64,000 nt of DNA from DATARH01 sp036268425 (GTDB lineage: Bacteria > Pseudomonadota > Alphaproteobacteria > ATCC43930 > CGMCC-115725): assembly GCA_036268425.1 (NCBI GenBank), contig DATAUE010000179.1, positions 310,001-374,000 on the forward strand, read 5' to 3'. The notes beneath the pieces are model-generated. The model saw only the letters and a list, made by a program, of their open reading frames with translations, was not told the origin of the DNA and made no database searches. This document shows, piece by piece, positions 18,116 through 26,781 of this stretch. A program made the position numbers and the translations under genes. The stretch's first letter is position 1; each line of letters begins with the position of its first letter.

Positions 18116-18939
18116 GCCGTATCGAGCGCCGCTTTGCAGCGCTGAAGGCCGAGGGTCGCGCCGGCTTCGTCGCCTATCTGACGGCCGGCGATCCCGATCC
18201 CGCGACATCGCTTGCGTTGTTCCAGGGTGTGGCGGCGGCAGGCGCCGATGTGATCGAGATCGGCATGCCATTTTCCGATCCGATGGCCGACGGGCCGGCT
18301 GTCCAGGCGGCCGGGCAACGCGCGCTGAAACATGGCATGAGCCTGCGCAAGACGCTGGCGATGGTCCGCACCCTGCGCGAACGCGATGCGGACACGCCTT
18401 ATGTACTGATGGGGTATTACAATCCGATCTACCGCTACGGTGCCGAAGCGTTTGCCCACGATGCGGTCGAAGCCGGTATTGACGGCGCTATCATCGTCGA
18501 CCTGCCGCCGGAGGAAGATGCCGAACTGGCGGTCGCGGCGCGCGCGGCCGGCCTTGATATTGTGCGGCTCGCGACGCCGACCAGCGATGAGGCCCGGCTT
18601 CCGGCGATCGTGCAGCATGCCAGCGGGTTTTTGTATTACGTCGCGATTGCCGGTATCACGGGCACCCGCTCGGCCGATGCGGCGGCGGTGCAGGAGGCCC
18701 TCACGCGGCTGCGCCGGTTTACGACGCTGCCGGTCGCTGTCGGGTTCGGGATCAAAAACCCGGAGCAGGCCGCCGCAGTGGCACGCGCCGCCGATGCCGC
18801 GGTCGTCGGCTCGGTGCTGGTCGATCGGGTGGCGCAGAACCTTGATCTCGACGGCAAGGCAAAACCGGGATTGATCGACGCAGTGCTCGCCGATATCGCC
18901 GCTCTTGCCAGCGCCATCCGCGCGGCGCGGCGGCCCTAA
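18112..18939 (+). CDS. trpA: Tryptophan synthase alpha chain
   Basis: A 275-residue TIM-barrel subunit that splits indole-3-glycerol phosphate and channels indole to TrpB. Catalytic Glu49 (DVIEIGMPFSD) and Asp60 (DPMADGP) fall at the same numbers as in the Salmonella enzyme. The phosphate-binding VGFGIKNPEQ and VVGSVLVDRV segments are also present. The GTG start at 18112 overlaps the trpB stop (GTGA). It is the end of trpFBA; trpE, trpD and trpC are not in the window. Confidence 0.97.
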
Positions 18940-18968
18940 CGGCCACACGACCGGCGAGCGGCTGACCG

Positions 18969-19790
18969 ATGGGTATCCTTACGGGCTATCGCGGTCATAT
19001 CGATGCGGTCGAGCCGGTGCTGTCGGGCTGGGTCGGCGAGATTGGGCGCCCGGACGTTCCGGTTGCGATGATCGTTAATATCGATCGCCGGCACACGTCG
19101 CCGATCACTGCCGCCGCGCCACGCCCGGATGTCGCCGCGGCAGGGCTTGCGCAGACGAATTGCGGGTTTTCACTGCGCCTGCCGCAGCGGTTTTGCGATG
19201 GTGCCGAACACGAAATCGCCTTTTTGCTTCCCGATGGACGCAACCTGCACCTTCCCGGTTTCCCCGAGCGGATGGCGTTGGGGCGGGTGCATGCCGAGTT
19301 GGTCGCGGCCGCGGCGGCCGATGTCGATGCCGTGTGGGATCTGCTGCGGCGGACCGATGCCGAATCAGGGCTCGACCCGCGCCTGGTGCGTCGCGAAAAC
19401 GCCATCGGCTTTAACGCGCTGCGGGCGCCCAGCCAAGGGTTCATTCGATACGCGCAGATTGGTGACCGTCTCGTCGGCTATGGTCGGATCGATCGCGGGA
19501 AAGGCAATGCCGTTGGCTTGGGCGTCGCCAGTTTGACTGTGCTCGAAGCCTATCGTCGCAAGGGACTCGGCGAGGCCCTGATGCGCGGCGTGATGGACGC
19601 TGCCGTGCAGGCCGGCAATCTGCATGAGATATGGCTGGCGGTGGAGTCAGACAATGGCCCGGCGCGGCACCTCTACAACAAGCTCGGTTTTGTCCGGAAT
19701 GCCAATCGACCCGGCGGCCAATGGGCTGATGACACCCAGATTACGATGATCTGGATGCCGGGCAGCCGGGCCGCCTCGTCGCGCGTTTAG
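18969..19790 (+). CDS. GNAT acetyltransferase with an N-terminal beta-rich domain
   Basis: A 273-residue two-domain protein. Residues 1-100 (GYRGHIDAVEPVLSGWVGE, then a CGFSLRLPQ segment) resemble the beta-sandwich module found in many alphaproteobacterial glycosyltransferases and sulfotransferases (pattern GYxDxxxxxxxxGW ... D...G..xxGFxxxLP). Residues 105-265 form a GNAT fold with VASLTVLEAYRRKGLGEAL, the Q/RxxGxG/A acetyl-CoA loop, and ARHLYNKLGFV near the end. The acceptor is unknown; the extra domain hints at a surface glycan or envelope role, which is inference. It sits between trpA and accD, where it breaks the usual trpA-accD adjacency, with 29 bp after trpA. Confidence 0.8.
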   Translation: MGILTGYRGHIDAVEPVLSGWVGEIGRPDVPVAMIVNIDRRHTSPITAAAPRPDVAAAGLAQTNCGFSLRLPQRFCDGAEHEIAFLLPDGRNLHLPGFPERMALGRVHAELVAAAAADVDAVWDLLRRTDAESGLDPRLVRRENAIGFNALRAPSQGFIRYAQIGDRLVGYGRIDRGKGNAVGLGVASLTVLEAYRRKGLGEALMRGVMDAAVQAGNLHEIWLAVESDNGPARHLYNKLGFVRNANRPGGQWADDTQITMIWMPGSRAASSRV

Positions 19791-19846
19791 CCACAGCGCG
19801 GCGATCCGCACTTGTTCCGGGCGGCAGCGCCGCTAATCTCTGCCGG

Positions 19847-19924
19847 ATGGCGACATCCCCAATGGCGACATCACTGCGACTGCACCCGGCCCGTCCCGCG
19901 GCTGCCGCAAAGGCGGTGCGATGA
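19847..19924 (+). CDS. Possible 25-codon leader ORF coupled to accD, with a duplicated 15-bp start
   Basis: An ATG at 19847 opens a 25-codon frame (MATSPMATSLRLHPAR and onward) whose TGA overlaps the accD ATG as ATGA at 19921-19924. Its beginning is a 15-bp tandem duplication, atggcgacatcccca (19847-19861) and atggcgacatcactg (19862-19876), so it has two in-frame starts. It lacks a clear ribosome-binding site. It could be a leader peptide that couples ribosomes into accD, or a chance frame; the exact overlap is the main support. Confidence 0.35.
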   Translation: MATSPMATSLRLHPARPAAAAKAVR

Positions 19925-20817
19925 GCTGGCTGACCAATTACGTTCTGCCGAAAATCCGCGCGTTTACCCGCAAGGACGTACCGGACAATCTATGGCGGAA
20001 GTGTCCCGGCTGCGAGCAGATGCTGTTCCATCGCGATCTCGCCGCGCATTTCGAAGTGTGCAGCCATTGCGGCTATCATTTCCGCATCGACGCCCAGGCG
20101 CGATTTGCGGTGATGTTTGATGAAAACAGTTTCGAGAAAATCGAGCTGCCGAAAGTGGTGGTCGATCCGCTGCGGTTCCGCGACCGCAAGCGCTATACCG
20201 AGCGGCTGCGCGAAGGCCAGGCGGCACGCGGTGCCGGCAGCGACGCGATCGTCGTCGCAGAGGGCCGGATCGGCGGCCGTACGGTATTGATCGCGGCATT
20301 CGACTTCGCATTCATGGGCGGCTCGATGGGGGTGGCCGTCGGCGAGGCGCTGGTGACAGCGGCGCGCCGGGCCGTCGAAAGGGAAGCGGCGCTGATCGTC
20401 GTACCGGCCTCGGGCGGCGCCCGCATGCAGGAGGGTATCCTGTCGCTGATGCAGATGCCGCGCACGATCCTCGCCGCCGACATGGTGAAGGAAGCCGGCC
20501 TCCCCTACATCGTACTGCTGACAGACCCGACGACCGGCGGCGTTTCGGCGTCGTTTGCAATGCTGGGCGATATCACACTGGCGGAGCCGGGCGCGGTCAT
20601 CGGGTTTGCCGGCGCGCGGGTCATCGAGGAAACGATCCGCGAGAAATTGCCGGAACGTTTTCAGCGCGCGGAATATCTATATGAGCACGGGCTGGTCGAT
20701 AAGGTCGTGCCGCGGCCGGAATTACACGCGACGCTGGCGCGCCTGCTGTCGCTGTTGCGCGAGCCGCTAAGTGCCGATGCAGCAATTCCGGCGCCGGCTC
20801 ATTCGGAGGCGGAATAG
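19921..20817 (+). CDS. accD: Acetyl-CoA carboxylase carboxyltransferase subunit beta
   Basis: A 298-residue AccD. A zinc ribbon (Cys28, Cys31, Cys47, Cys50) is followed by the crotonase-like carboxyltransferase domain, with ASGGARMQEGILSLMQM and TDPTTGGVSASFAMLGD. It transfers the carboxyl from biotin to acetyl-CoA, making malonyl-CoA with AccA, AccB and AccC, which lie elsewhere. The start at 19921 has AAAGGCGG upstream and overlaps a short leader frame. The trpA-accD-folC order is conserved in proteobacteria; folC follows after 2 bp. Confidence 0.97.
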   Translation: MSWLTNYVLPKIRAFTRKDVPDNLWRKCPGCEQMLFHRDLAAHFEVCSHCGYHFRIDAQARFAVMFDENSFEKIELPKVVVDPLRFRDRKRYTERLREGQAARGAGSDAIVVAEGRIGGRTVLIAAFDFAFMGGSMGVAVGEALVTAARRAVEREAALIVVPASGGARMQEGILSLMQMPRTILAADMVKEAGLPYIVLLTDPTTGGVSASFAMLGDITLAEPGAVIGFAGARVIEETIREKLPERFQRAEYLYEHGLVDKVVPRPELHATLARLLSLLREPLSADAAIPAPAHSEAE

Positions 20818-20819
20818 TC

Positions 20820-22115
20820 ATGGCTGAGGCCCACGCCGCGACAGACCGGGTACTGACGCGGCTGATGCAACTGCATCCGAAGAAGATCGATTTGACGCTT
20901 GGCCGTGTCGAAACATTGCTGGCCGCTCTTGGCGATCCGCAGCTTCGCCTGCCGCCGGTCGTCCATGTCGCCGGAACCAACGGCAAGGGTTCGACAGTGG
21001 CGACGTTGCGCGCCTGCCTCGAAGCGGCCGGCCGGCGCGTTCACGTCTATACGTCGCCGCATCTCGTGCGCTTTAACGAGCGCATCCGCGTGGCCGGCGA
21101 GATTATCGACGAGGACGCGCTGCTCGCGGTCCTCGAAGAATGCGAGCGCGCCAATCAAGGGGCGCCGATTACGTTTTTCGAGATCACTACCGCCGCAGCG
21201 TTTCTTGCGTTTGCCCGCATCCCGGCGGACGCGGTGCTGCTGGAGACGGGTCTCGGCGGGAGGCTCGACGCGACCAATGTGCTGGCGCAGCCGGCAGCGA
21301 CGGCGATCACGCCTGTCTCGCTCGATCATCAGGCGTTTCTCGGCGATACCGTCGCGGCGATCGCCGGTGAGAAGGCCGGTATCCTGAAGACCGGCGTGCC
21401 AGCGGTAATCGGCCCGCAGCCGGCCGACGCTGCCGCGGTGATTGCAGCCCGCGCCGATGCGATCGCGGCGCCGCTTTATCGCTGGGGACAGGAATGGCAC
21501 TGCGAGAGTCGCGGGCCGGATGCGATGCGCTATCGCGGTGTTCGCTGGGACTTCGATCTGCCGTGCCCGGTACTGCCGGGGGCGCACCAGATCGGGAATG
21601 CTGGAGTCGCGATTGCCTGCCTGGAACAGATGCCGCGGTTTTCCATGCCTGCGCCGGCGATTGCCCAGGGCTTGCGGCATATCGATTGGCCGGCGCGGCT
21701 GCAACGTTTGACGCGCGGACCGCTGATCGACCGGCTGCCGGCGGGATGGGAGCTGTGGCTTGACGGTGGCCACAATCCGGCAGCCGGCATGATACTGGCC
21801 GATGCAGCAGAAGGCTGGCGCGACCAGCCGCTCGATGTGATCGTCGGGATGCTCAACACCAAGGATTCCGCCGGTTTTCTCGGGCCGGTCGGGCGCCTGT
21901 CGCGATCGATCCATGCCGTCACGATCCCGGGCGAAGAAAACCCGCACCCGGCTACGAAACTCGTCGCGGCAGCGGCCTCGATCGGCATCGCGGCACGCGA
22001 AGCCGCATCGATTGATGCGGCGATGACCGAGATCGCCGGGCAACAAGGGCCGGCGCGGGTACTGATCTGCGGCTCGCTGCACCTGGCCGGTGTGGTGCTG
22101 GCGACGAACGGGTAA
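20820..22115 (+). CDS. folC: Bifunctional folylpolyglutamate synthase / dihydrofolate synthase
   Basis: A 431-residue Mur-ligase-like enzyme that adds glutamate to dihydropteroate and to folates. The ATP P-loop AGTNGKGST is at 51-59; the SPHLVRFNERI segment and the ETGLGGRLDATNV motif follow, with the C-terminal WLDGGHNPAAG domain signature. The length is normal. It begins two bases after the accD stop, so the two are surely co-transcribed. The next small gene begins 13 bp after its stop. Confidence 0.96.
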   Translation: MAEAHAATDRVLTRLMQLHPKKIDLTLGRVETLLAALGDPQLRLPPVVHVAGTNGKGSTVATLRACLEAAGRRVHVYTSPHLVRFNERIRVAGEIIDEDALLAVLEECERANQGAPITFFEITTAAAFLAFARIPADAVLLETGLGGRLDATNVLAQPAATAITPVSLDHQAFLGDTVAAIAGEKAGILKTGVPAVIGPQPADAAAVIAARADAIAAPLYRWGQEWHCESRGPDAMRYRGVRWDFDLPCPVLPGAHQIGNAGVAIACLEQMPRFSMPAPAIAQGLRHIDWPARLQRLTRGPLIDRLPAGWELWLDGGHNPAAGMILADAAEGWRDQPLDVIVGMLNTKDSAGFLGPVGRLSRSIHAVTIPGEENPHPATKLVAAAASIGIAAREAASIDAAMTEIAGQQGPARVLICGSLHLAGVVLATNG

Positions 22116-22128
22116 CGCGGAGAGGCGA

Positions 22129-22374
22129 ATGCGCCGGATCGGGGTGTCGCTGATCGTCCTGGCGCTGTCGGCGGTTGTGGCGCATGCCGAGACGCCGGAC
22201 GCCGGGAAGTTGCTGCGGCGGGCGGAAACCTTTGTGCGTTCGCTGTTCCCGTCACCGCGATCGCCGCCGGACCTCATTGTGCCGCCCGCGGATATAGACC
22301 CCCAGATGGTTCTCACGCCGCCGCATAGTGGCGGGGCGCCGCTGTCGATCACCCCGCCAGGCGCACGCCGCTAA
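22129..22374 (+). CDS. Small secreted proline-rich protein
   Basis: An 81-residue protein with a signal peptide (MRRIGVSLIVLALSAVVAHA, cleavage after residue 20) and a proline-rich mature part that ends in SITPPGARR. GGAGAGG precedes the ATG at 22129, and it follows folC by 13 bp, so it is probably translated as the last gene of the accD-folC unit. I do not recognise the family. The good ribosome-binding site, clear leader and tight spacing argue that it is real. Confidence 0.6.
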   Translation: MRRIGVSLIVLALSAVVAHAETPDAGKLLRRAETFVRSLFPSPRSPPDLIVPPADIDPQMVLTPPHSGGAPLSITPPGARR

Positions 22375-22392
22375 TGTGCGTCGTCGGCGCCG

Positions 22393-23286
22393 TCAAACTC
22401 CAGCGCTGCCCAGGCGCCGCAACGCGGCGATGACTTCGCGTAGCGCGCGGTCGGGAATCTTGTCCCGCCGCAGGATGAGACCGAGTTGCCGATACAACTG
22501 CGGCGACAAAGAACGAATCGCTAACTCGTCCGCAGGTTGGAGGTTTGCGACGGCGAGGCGCGGCAGCAATCCGCAGCCGAGACCGGCGGCGATCAACTGC
22601 TTGATCGCCTCGATGCTGCCCAGTTCCATCGCGGGCTTAAGGCTGGCGCCGGCGTAGCGGAACCAGTCGTCGATGACCCGCCGGGAGTTGCCGCCGGGTT
22701 CGTAGAGCATCACTGGTCGGGTCGCCAGTTCGGTTGCGGCGACCGGGTACGGCGGCTCGGCACCGGGCGGGAACACCGCGACGATCTCGTCGTCGACAAT
22801 GGTCTCGCAAGCGAAAGACCTGCCGGATGCCGGCAGCGTCACCAAGGCGACATCGAGTGCATTGTTTTCCAGTGCGGCCAGAATTTCCGGCGAGTTCCCG
22901 GTACTGACGATCAGCTCAAGCTCGGGAAAGCGACGCCGCAGATCGCGCAGCACCGGCGGCAGCAGGTAGATGCAGGCCGTCGCGCCGGTGCCGATCCTGA
23001 CCCGTCCGGTTGCGCCCTCGGCATAAGGACCGATCGCCGCGATTGCCGCTGCCACCGCGTCGTCGATACGGCGGACGTGCGGCAGTAATTCGCTTCCCGC
23101 TATGGTCGGCCGCATGTGCCGGCCGACCCGCTCGATCAACCGCAAGCCGAAGCGCCGTTCAAGCTGCCGCATCTGAAAGCTGACCGCCGGCTGCGTCAGG
23201 TTGAGGCGCCTCGCCGCCGCTGAAAAGCTGCCGAGTTCGACGATTGCCGCGAAAGTATCGAGCTGGTCGAGGCTGAGGTTACGCAT
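22393..23286 (-). CDS. LysR-family transcriptional regulator
   Basis: A 297-residue LTTR. The winged helix-turn-helix spans residues 1-60 (LDQLDTFAAIVELGSFSAAARRLNLTQPAVS in sequence blocks), followed by the linker helix and a periplasmic-binding-protein-like effector domain from about residue 90 (GRVRIGTGATACIYLLPPVL). It is divergent from the acetyltransferase-MFS pair at 23406-25138. A perfect 9-3-9 inverted repeat with the LTTR T-N11-A pattern lies just ahead of its start, so it probably represses itself and controls the divergent genes. Its effector is unknown. Confidence 0.93.
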   Translation of the reverse strand: MRNLSLDQLDTFAAIVELGSFSAAARRLNLTQPAVSFQMRQLERRFGLRLIERVGRHMRPTIAGSELLPHVRRIDDAVAAAIAAIGPYAEGATGRVRIGTGATACIYLLPPVLRDLRRRFPELELIVSTGNSPEILAALENNALDVALVTLPASGRSFACETIVDDEIVAVFPPGAEPPYPVAATELATRPVMLYEPGGNSRRVIDDWFRYAGASLKPAMELGSIEAIKQLIAAGLGCGLLPRLAVANLQPADELAIRSLSPQLYRQLGLILRRDKIPDRALREVIAALRRLGSAGV

Positions 23287-23304
23287 TCCGCATGCTCAAA
23301 GAAA

Positions 23305-23325
23305 ATTTTATGCCATGCATAAAAT
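23305..23325. promoter_or_regulatory. Probable LysR-type operator
   Basis: ATTTTATGC (23305-23313) and GCATAAAAT (23317-23325) form a perfect inverted repeat around CAT, containing a T-N11-A core (T309 to A321 of the 23-kb block). It lies 18 bp ahead of the LysR gene and 80 bp before the divergent acetyltransferase. It is also strikingly AT-rich against its surroundings. Confidence 0.75.
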
Positions 23326-23405
23326 AGATAAACTCGCTTAACCCGTCGCGAAACGTCACCCTGTGGATTGCCTCGGCGACGATCGGGGCCAGCCACGAGC
23401 CAAAT

Positions 23406-23957
23406 GTGCCGATACCGCAATCCGCTATCGACCCTGTCGTGATCCGCCTCAGCCGTGTCGAGGATGTCCCGGCGATCCAATACATCTACGCCCATCATGT
23501 GCTGCATGGCCTGGCGTCGTTTGAACTCGAACCGCCGGACGAGGACGAGATCGCGCGCCGCCGGCTGGCGGTGGTCAATGCGGGGTATCCCTATTTCGTC
23601 GCTGAACGTAACGGCGATGTGCTCGGTTATGCCTATGCCGGCCCATACCGGACGCGGCCGGCCTATCGCTTCACCTGCGAGAACAGTGTCTATATCCGGC
23701 ATGATCACGCGCGGCAGGGCATCGGCCGTCGTTTGCTGGATGCGCTGATCCCGGCCTGTGAGGCGCGGGGTTTGCGACAGATCGTGGCGGTGATCGGCGA
23801 TTCCGCCAATCTCGCGTCGATCGAACTGCATCGCCGTGCCGGGTTTACAATGATCGGCGTGATCCACGCGTCCGGATACAAGGCCGGCCGGTGGGTCGAC
23901 ACCGTGCTGATGCAGCGTGCGCTCGGCGCCGGCGATACCGCGTCGCCCGCGACATGA
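23406..23957 (+). CDS. GNAT N-acetyltransferase, phosphinothricin acetyltransferase-like
   Basis: A 183-residue acetyltransferase of the PAT/MddA-like subgroup. It has the early IYAHHVLHGLASFELEPPD segment, the YAGPYRTRPAYRFTCENSVYI block, the acetyl-CoA loop HARQGIGRRLLDAL and the C-terminal ELHRRAGFTMIGV helix. Relatives acetylate phosphinothricin, methionine sulfoximine or other amino acids; the substrate here is unproven. It overlaps the following MFS gene by four bases (ATGA), which suggests acetylation plus export of the same compound. Expression is probably under the divergent LysR regulator. Confidence 0.87.
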   Translation: MPIPQSAIDPVVIRLSRVEDVPAIQYIYAHHVLHGLASFELEPPDEDEIARRRLAVVNAGYPYFVAERNGDVLGYAYAGPYRTRPAYRFTCENSVYIRHDHARQGIGRRLLDALIPACEARGLRQIVAVIGDSANLASIELHRRAGFTMIGVIHASGYKAGRWVDTVLMQRALGAGDTASPAT

Positions 23958-25138
23958 GAAGCGACCGGGTCATCGTCGTCGCCGCGCTCGGCAGTACCCA
24001 GACGCTGGCCTGGGCGTCGAGCTATTACCTGCCGGCGATCCTCGGGGCGCCGATCGCCGCCGCACTGGGGCTGCCGACCAGCGTGTTTTTCGGGATGTTC
24101 TCGGCATCGCTGCTGCTCAGCGCCGCGATCAGCCCGTGGGTCGGACAGATCATCGATGTGCAGGGCGGACGGGTAGTGCTAACCGCCTCGAATGCGACGA
24201 TCGCGGCCGGTCTCGCGCTTCTCGGAGTGTCGCACGGCATTGTGAGCCTCGGGGTTGCCTGGGCGATCCTCGGTGTCGGCATGGCGTTCGGACTGTATGA
24301 TCCGGCTTTTGCGGCACTCACCCGGCTCTACGGTCGCGACGCACGTTCGGCGATCACCGGCATTACGCTGATCGGCGGTTTTGCCAGCACCATCGGCTGG
24401 CCGGCCTCGGCATGGTTCGAGCATGCATTCGGCTGGCGCGACGCGTGCCTGATCTGGGCCGGCCTCAATTTGTTTATCGCGATGCCGCTCAACTGGCTGG
24501 CGATCCCGGTTGCGCCGCAACAACCTCCGTCTCAGCGGCAAACGCGCGAAATTGCCGAAGTCGAGGCGCCGCCGCGGGGCGCGATGCCGATCCTGGCGGT
24601 GTATTTCGCTGCGACCGCTTTTGTGACCGGCGCGATGGCCTCGCAACTGCCGCGCCTGCTCGTCGCCGGCGGCGCCAGCGAGGCGGCGGCGATTGCGGCC
24701 GGCGCCCTGGTCGGGCCGGCGCAGGTGGCGGCGCGGCTGGTCGAGTTCGGCCTGCTGCGCGCCGTGCATCCGGTGTGGTCGGCGCGTATCGCGGCGGTGC
24801 TGCATCCGCTGGGCGCGGCAGCAATGGGGCTGTTCGGACCGGCCGGGATTGCCGCGCTGGCGGTGCTGCACGGCGCCGGCAACGGCATGATCACGATCGC
24901 CAAGGGCACCCTGCCGCTGGCGATTTTCGGACCGGTCGGCTACGGGCGGCGCAACGGCATCCTGTCGGTGCCGGCGCGGGTGGCACTGTCGGCGGCGCCA
25001 TTTGTGTTCGGCCTGCTGCTCGACCGTATGGGTGTCGCGGCCTTGCTGGTCTCGACCGGGCTGAGCCTCGCCGCCTTTGGCTCGCTGCTGTTTCTGCGAC
25101 CGCGCCGAACACCCGCCGCTGCTGTGGCGGACGATTGA
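23954..25138 (+). CDS. MFS transporter
   Basis: A 394-residue major facilitator with about twelve hydrophobic segments, starting with an SYYLPAIL segment in helix 1 and including the inter-helix loop VGQIIDVQGGRVVL. The start at 23954 overlaps the acetyltransferase stop (ATGA); the frame is open further upstream but only as the shadow of that gene. With the LysR regulator and the acetyltransferase it makes a resistance- or export-type cassette. The substrate is unknown. The central cytoplasmic loop at about residues 190-215 is rich in Gln and Pro. Confidence 0.9.
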   Translation: MRSDRVIVVAALGSTQTLAWASSYYLPAILGAPIAAALGLPTSVFFGMFSASLLLSAAISPWVGQIIDVQGGRVVLTASNATIAAGLALLGVSHGIVSLGVAWAILGVGMAFGLYDPAFAALTRLYGRDARSAITGITLIGGFASTIGWPASAWFEHAFGWRDACLIWAGLNLFIAMPLNWLAIPVAPQQPPSQRQTREIAEVEAPPRGAMPILAVYFAATAFVTGAMASQLPRLLVAGGASEAAAIAAGALVGPAQVAARLVEFGLLRAVHPVWSARIAAVLHPLGAAAMGLFGPAGIAALAVLHGAGNGMITIAKGTLPLAIFGPVGYGRRNGILSVPARVALSAAPFVFGLLLDRMGVAALLVSTGLSLAAFGSLLFLRPRRTPAAAVADD

Positions 25139-25187
25139 TCATCGCCCCGCATCGCCAATCACCGAAGGCGGCCCTATATAGGCGTCC

Positions 25188-26699
25188 ATGCCCTACGCCA
25201 GCCTGCGTGACTTTATCGATCGGCTCGAAACGAGCGGCCGGCTGGCGCGGGTCACGGCGCCGGTGTCCCCCTATCTCGAAATTACCGAGATTCAGACGCG
25301 CCTGCTTGCCGAGGGCGGGCCGGCAGTGCTGTTCGAGAATGTCGTCGGGCCGCAAAACGCCGGCCGGTACGCGATGCCGGTACTCGTCAACCTGTTCGGC
25401 ACCGTCGAACGCGTCGCCTGGGGCATGGACCGCGAGCCGCACCAGTTACGCGAAATCGGCGAAACCCTGGCCTTTCTGAAACAGCCGGAGCCGCCCGGCG
25501 GCTGGCGTGAAGCGCTCGACATGCTGCCGCTGCTGAAGACCGTAATGGCGATGCGGCCGCGCACAGTTGCGTCGGCGCCATGCCAGGACGTCGTGCTGCA
25601 AGGCGGCGACATCGATCTGTCGCGGCTGCCGATCCAGACCTGCTGGCCGGGCGAGCCGGCACCGCTGATCACCTGGCCGCTGGTCGTGACCAAAGGGCCG
25701 GGCACCGCGCGGCAGGACGCGTTCAACCTCGGCATCTACCGCATGCAGGTGACCGGCCGCGACACGACATTGATGCGCTGGCTGCGGCATCGCGGCGGGG
25801 CACAGCACCATCAGCGCTGGCGTGCCACGAACCGCGATCCGCTGCCCGCGGCAGTGGTCATCGGCGCTGACCCCGGCACGATCATCGCCGCGGTGACGCC
25901 GGTGCCCGATACGTTATCGGAGTACCAGTTCGCCGGCTTGTTGCGGGGCAAGCGGGTCGATCTCGTCGATTGCCGCACGGTGCCGCTCAAAGTGCCGGCC
26001 GAGGCCGAGATCGTCTTGGAAGGCCATGTGTCGCTCGACGAATATGGCGACGAAGGCCCCTACGGCGACCACACCGGGTATTACAACGCTGTCGAGCAAT
26101 TCCCGGTATTCACCGTCTCGGCGATCACGATGCGGCGCGACCCGATCTACCTTTCGACCTTCACCGGCCGTCCGCCCGACGAACCCTCGGTGCTCGGCGA
26201 GGCGCTCAACGAGGTGTTCATTCCGCTGTTGCAGCAGCAATTTCCCGAGATTGTCGATTTCTGGCTGCCGCCCGAGGGATGTTCCTACCGCATCGCAGTC
26301 GTGTCGATCCGCAAGGCGTATCCCGGCCACGCCAAGCGCGTGATGATGGGCATCTGGTCGTTCCTGCGACAATTCATGTACACCAAGTTCGTCATCGTGG
26401 TTGACGACGACATCAACGCACGCGACTGGAAGGACGTGATGTGGGCGATCTCGACCCGCATGGACCCGGTGCGCGACGTGACGCTGATGGAGCACACGCC
26501 GATCGATTACCTCGATTTCGCCTCGCCTGAATCTGGGCTTGGCGGCAAGATCGGCCTCGATGCGACCAATAAAATGCCGCCGGAAACGCACCGCGACTGG
26601 GGCCGCCCGATCCGCATGACTGACGAAATCATCGCCGATGTTTCGCGCAGATGGACCGAATACGGTTTGCCGGGCAGCGGCAGGCCGATCTGGAAGTAG
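25188..26699 (+). CDS. UbiD-family prenylated-FMN decarboxylase
   Basis: A 503-residue UbiD-like enzyme. It has the N-terminal LRDFIDRLETSGRLARV motif, the prenyl-FMN-binding FNLGIYRMQVTGRDT region, the RHRGGAQHHQRW arm and the catalytic stretch DEYGDEGPYGDHTGYYN with its conserved glutamates. It could be ubiquinone UbiD or a catabolic decarboxylase of aromatic or alpha,beta-unsaturated acids. No UbiX, the cofactor prenyltransferase, is in the window. It lies 49 bp after the MFS gene and may share its transcript. The length is typical for true UbiD. Confidence 0.9.
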   Translation: MPYASLRDFIDRLETSGRLARVTAPVSPYLEITEIQTRLLAEGGPAVLFENVVGPQNAGRYAMPVLVNLFGTVERVAWGMDREPHQLREIGETLAFLKQPEPPGGWREALDMLPLLKTVMAMRPRTVASAPCQDVVLQGGDIDLSRLPIQTCWPGEPAPLITWPLVVTKGPGTARQDAFNLGIYRMQVTGRDTTLMRWLRHRGGAQHHQRWRATNRDPLPAAVVIGADPGTIIAAVTPVPDTLSEYQFAGLLRGKRVDLVDCRTVPLKVPAEAEIVLEGHVSLDEYGDEGPYGDHTGYYNAVEQFPVFTVSAITMRRDPIYLSTFTGRPPDEPSVLGEALNEVFIPLLQQQFPEIVDFWLPPEGCSYRIAVVSIRKAYPGHAKRVMMGIWSFLRQFMYTKFVIVVDDDINARDWKDVMWAISTRMDPVRDVTLMEHTPIDYLDFASPESGLGGKIGLDATNKMPPETHRDWGRPIRMTDEIIADVSRRWTEYGLPGSGRPIWK

Positions 26700-26781
26700 G
26701 GTTCACCACAGAGACAGCGAGGCCGTGAGAAGGGTTGATCTTCGTCTCACCGTCGCTGTGATGAAAAATCTTGGAGCTGTG

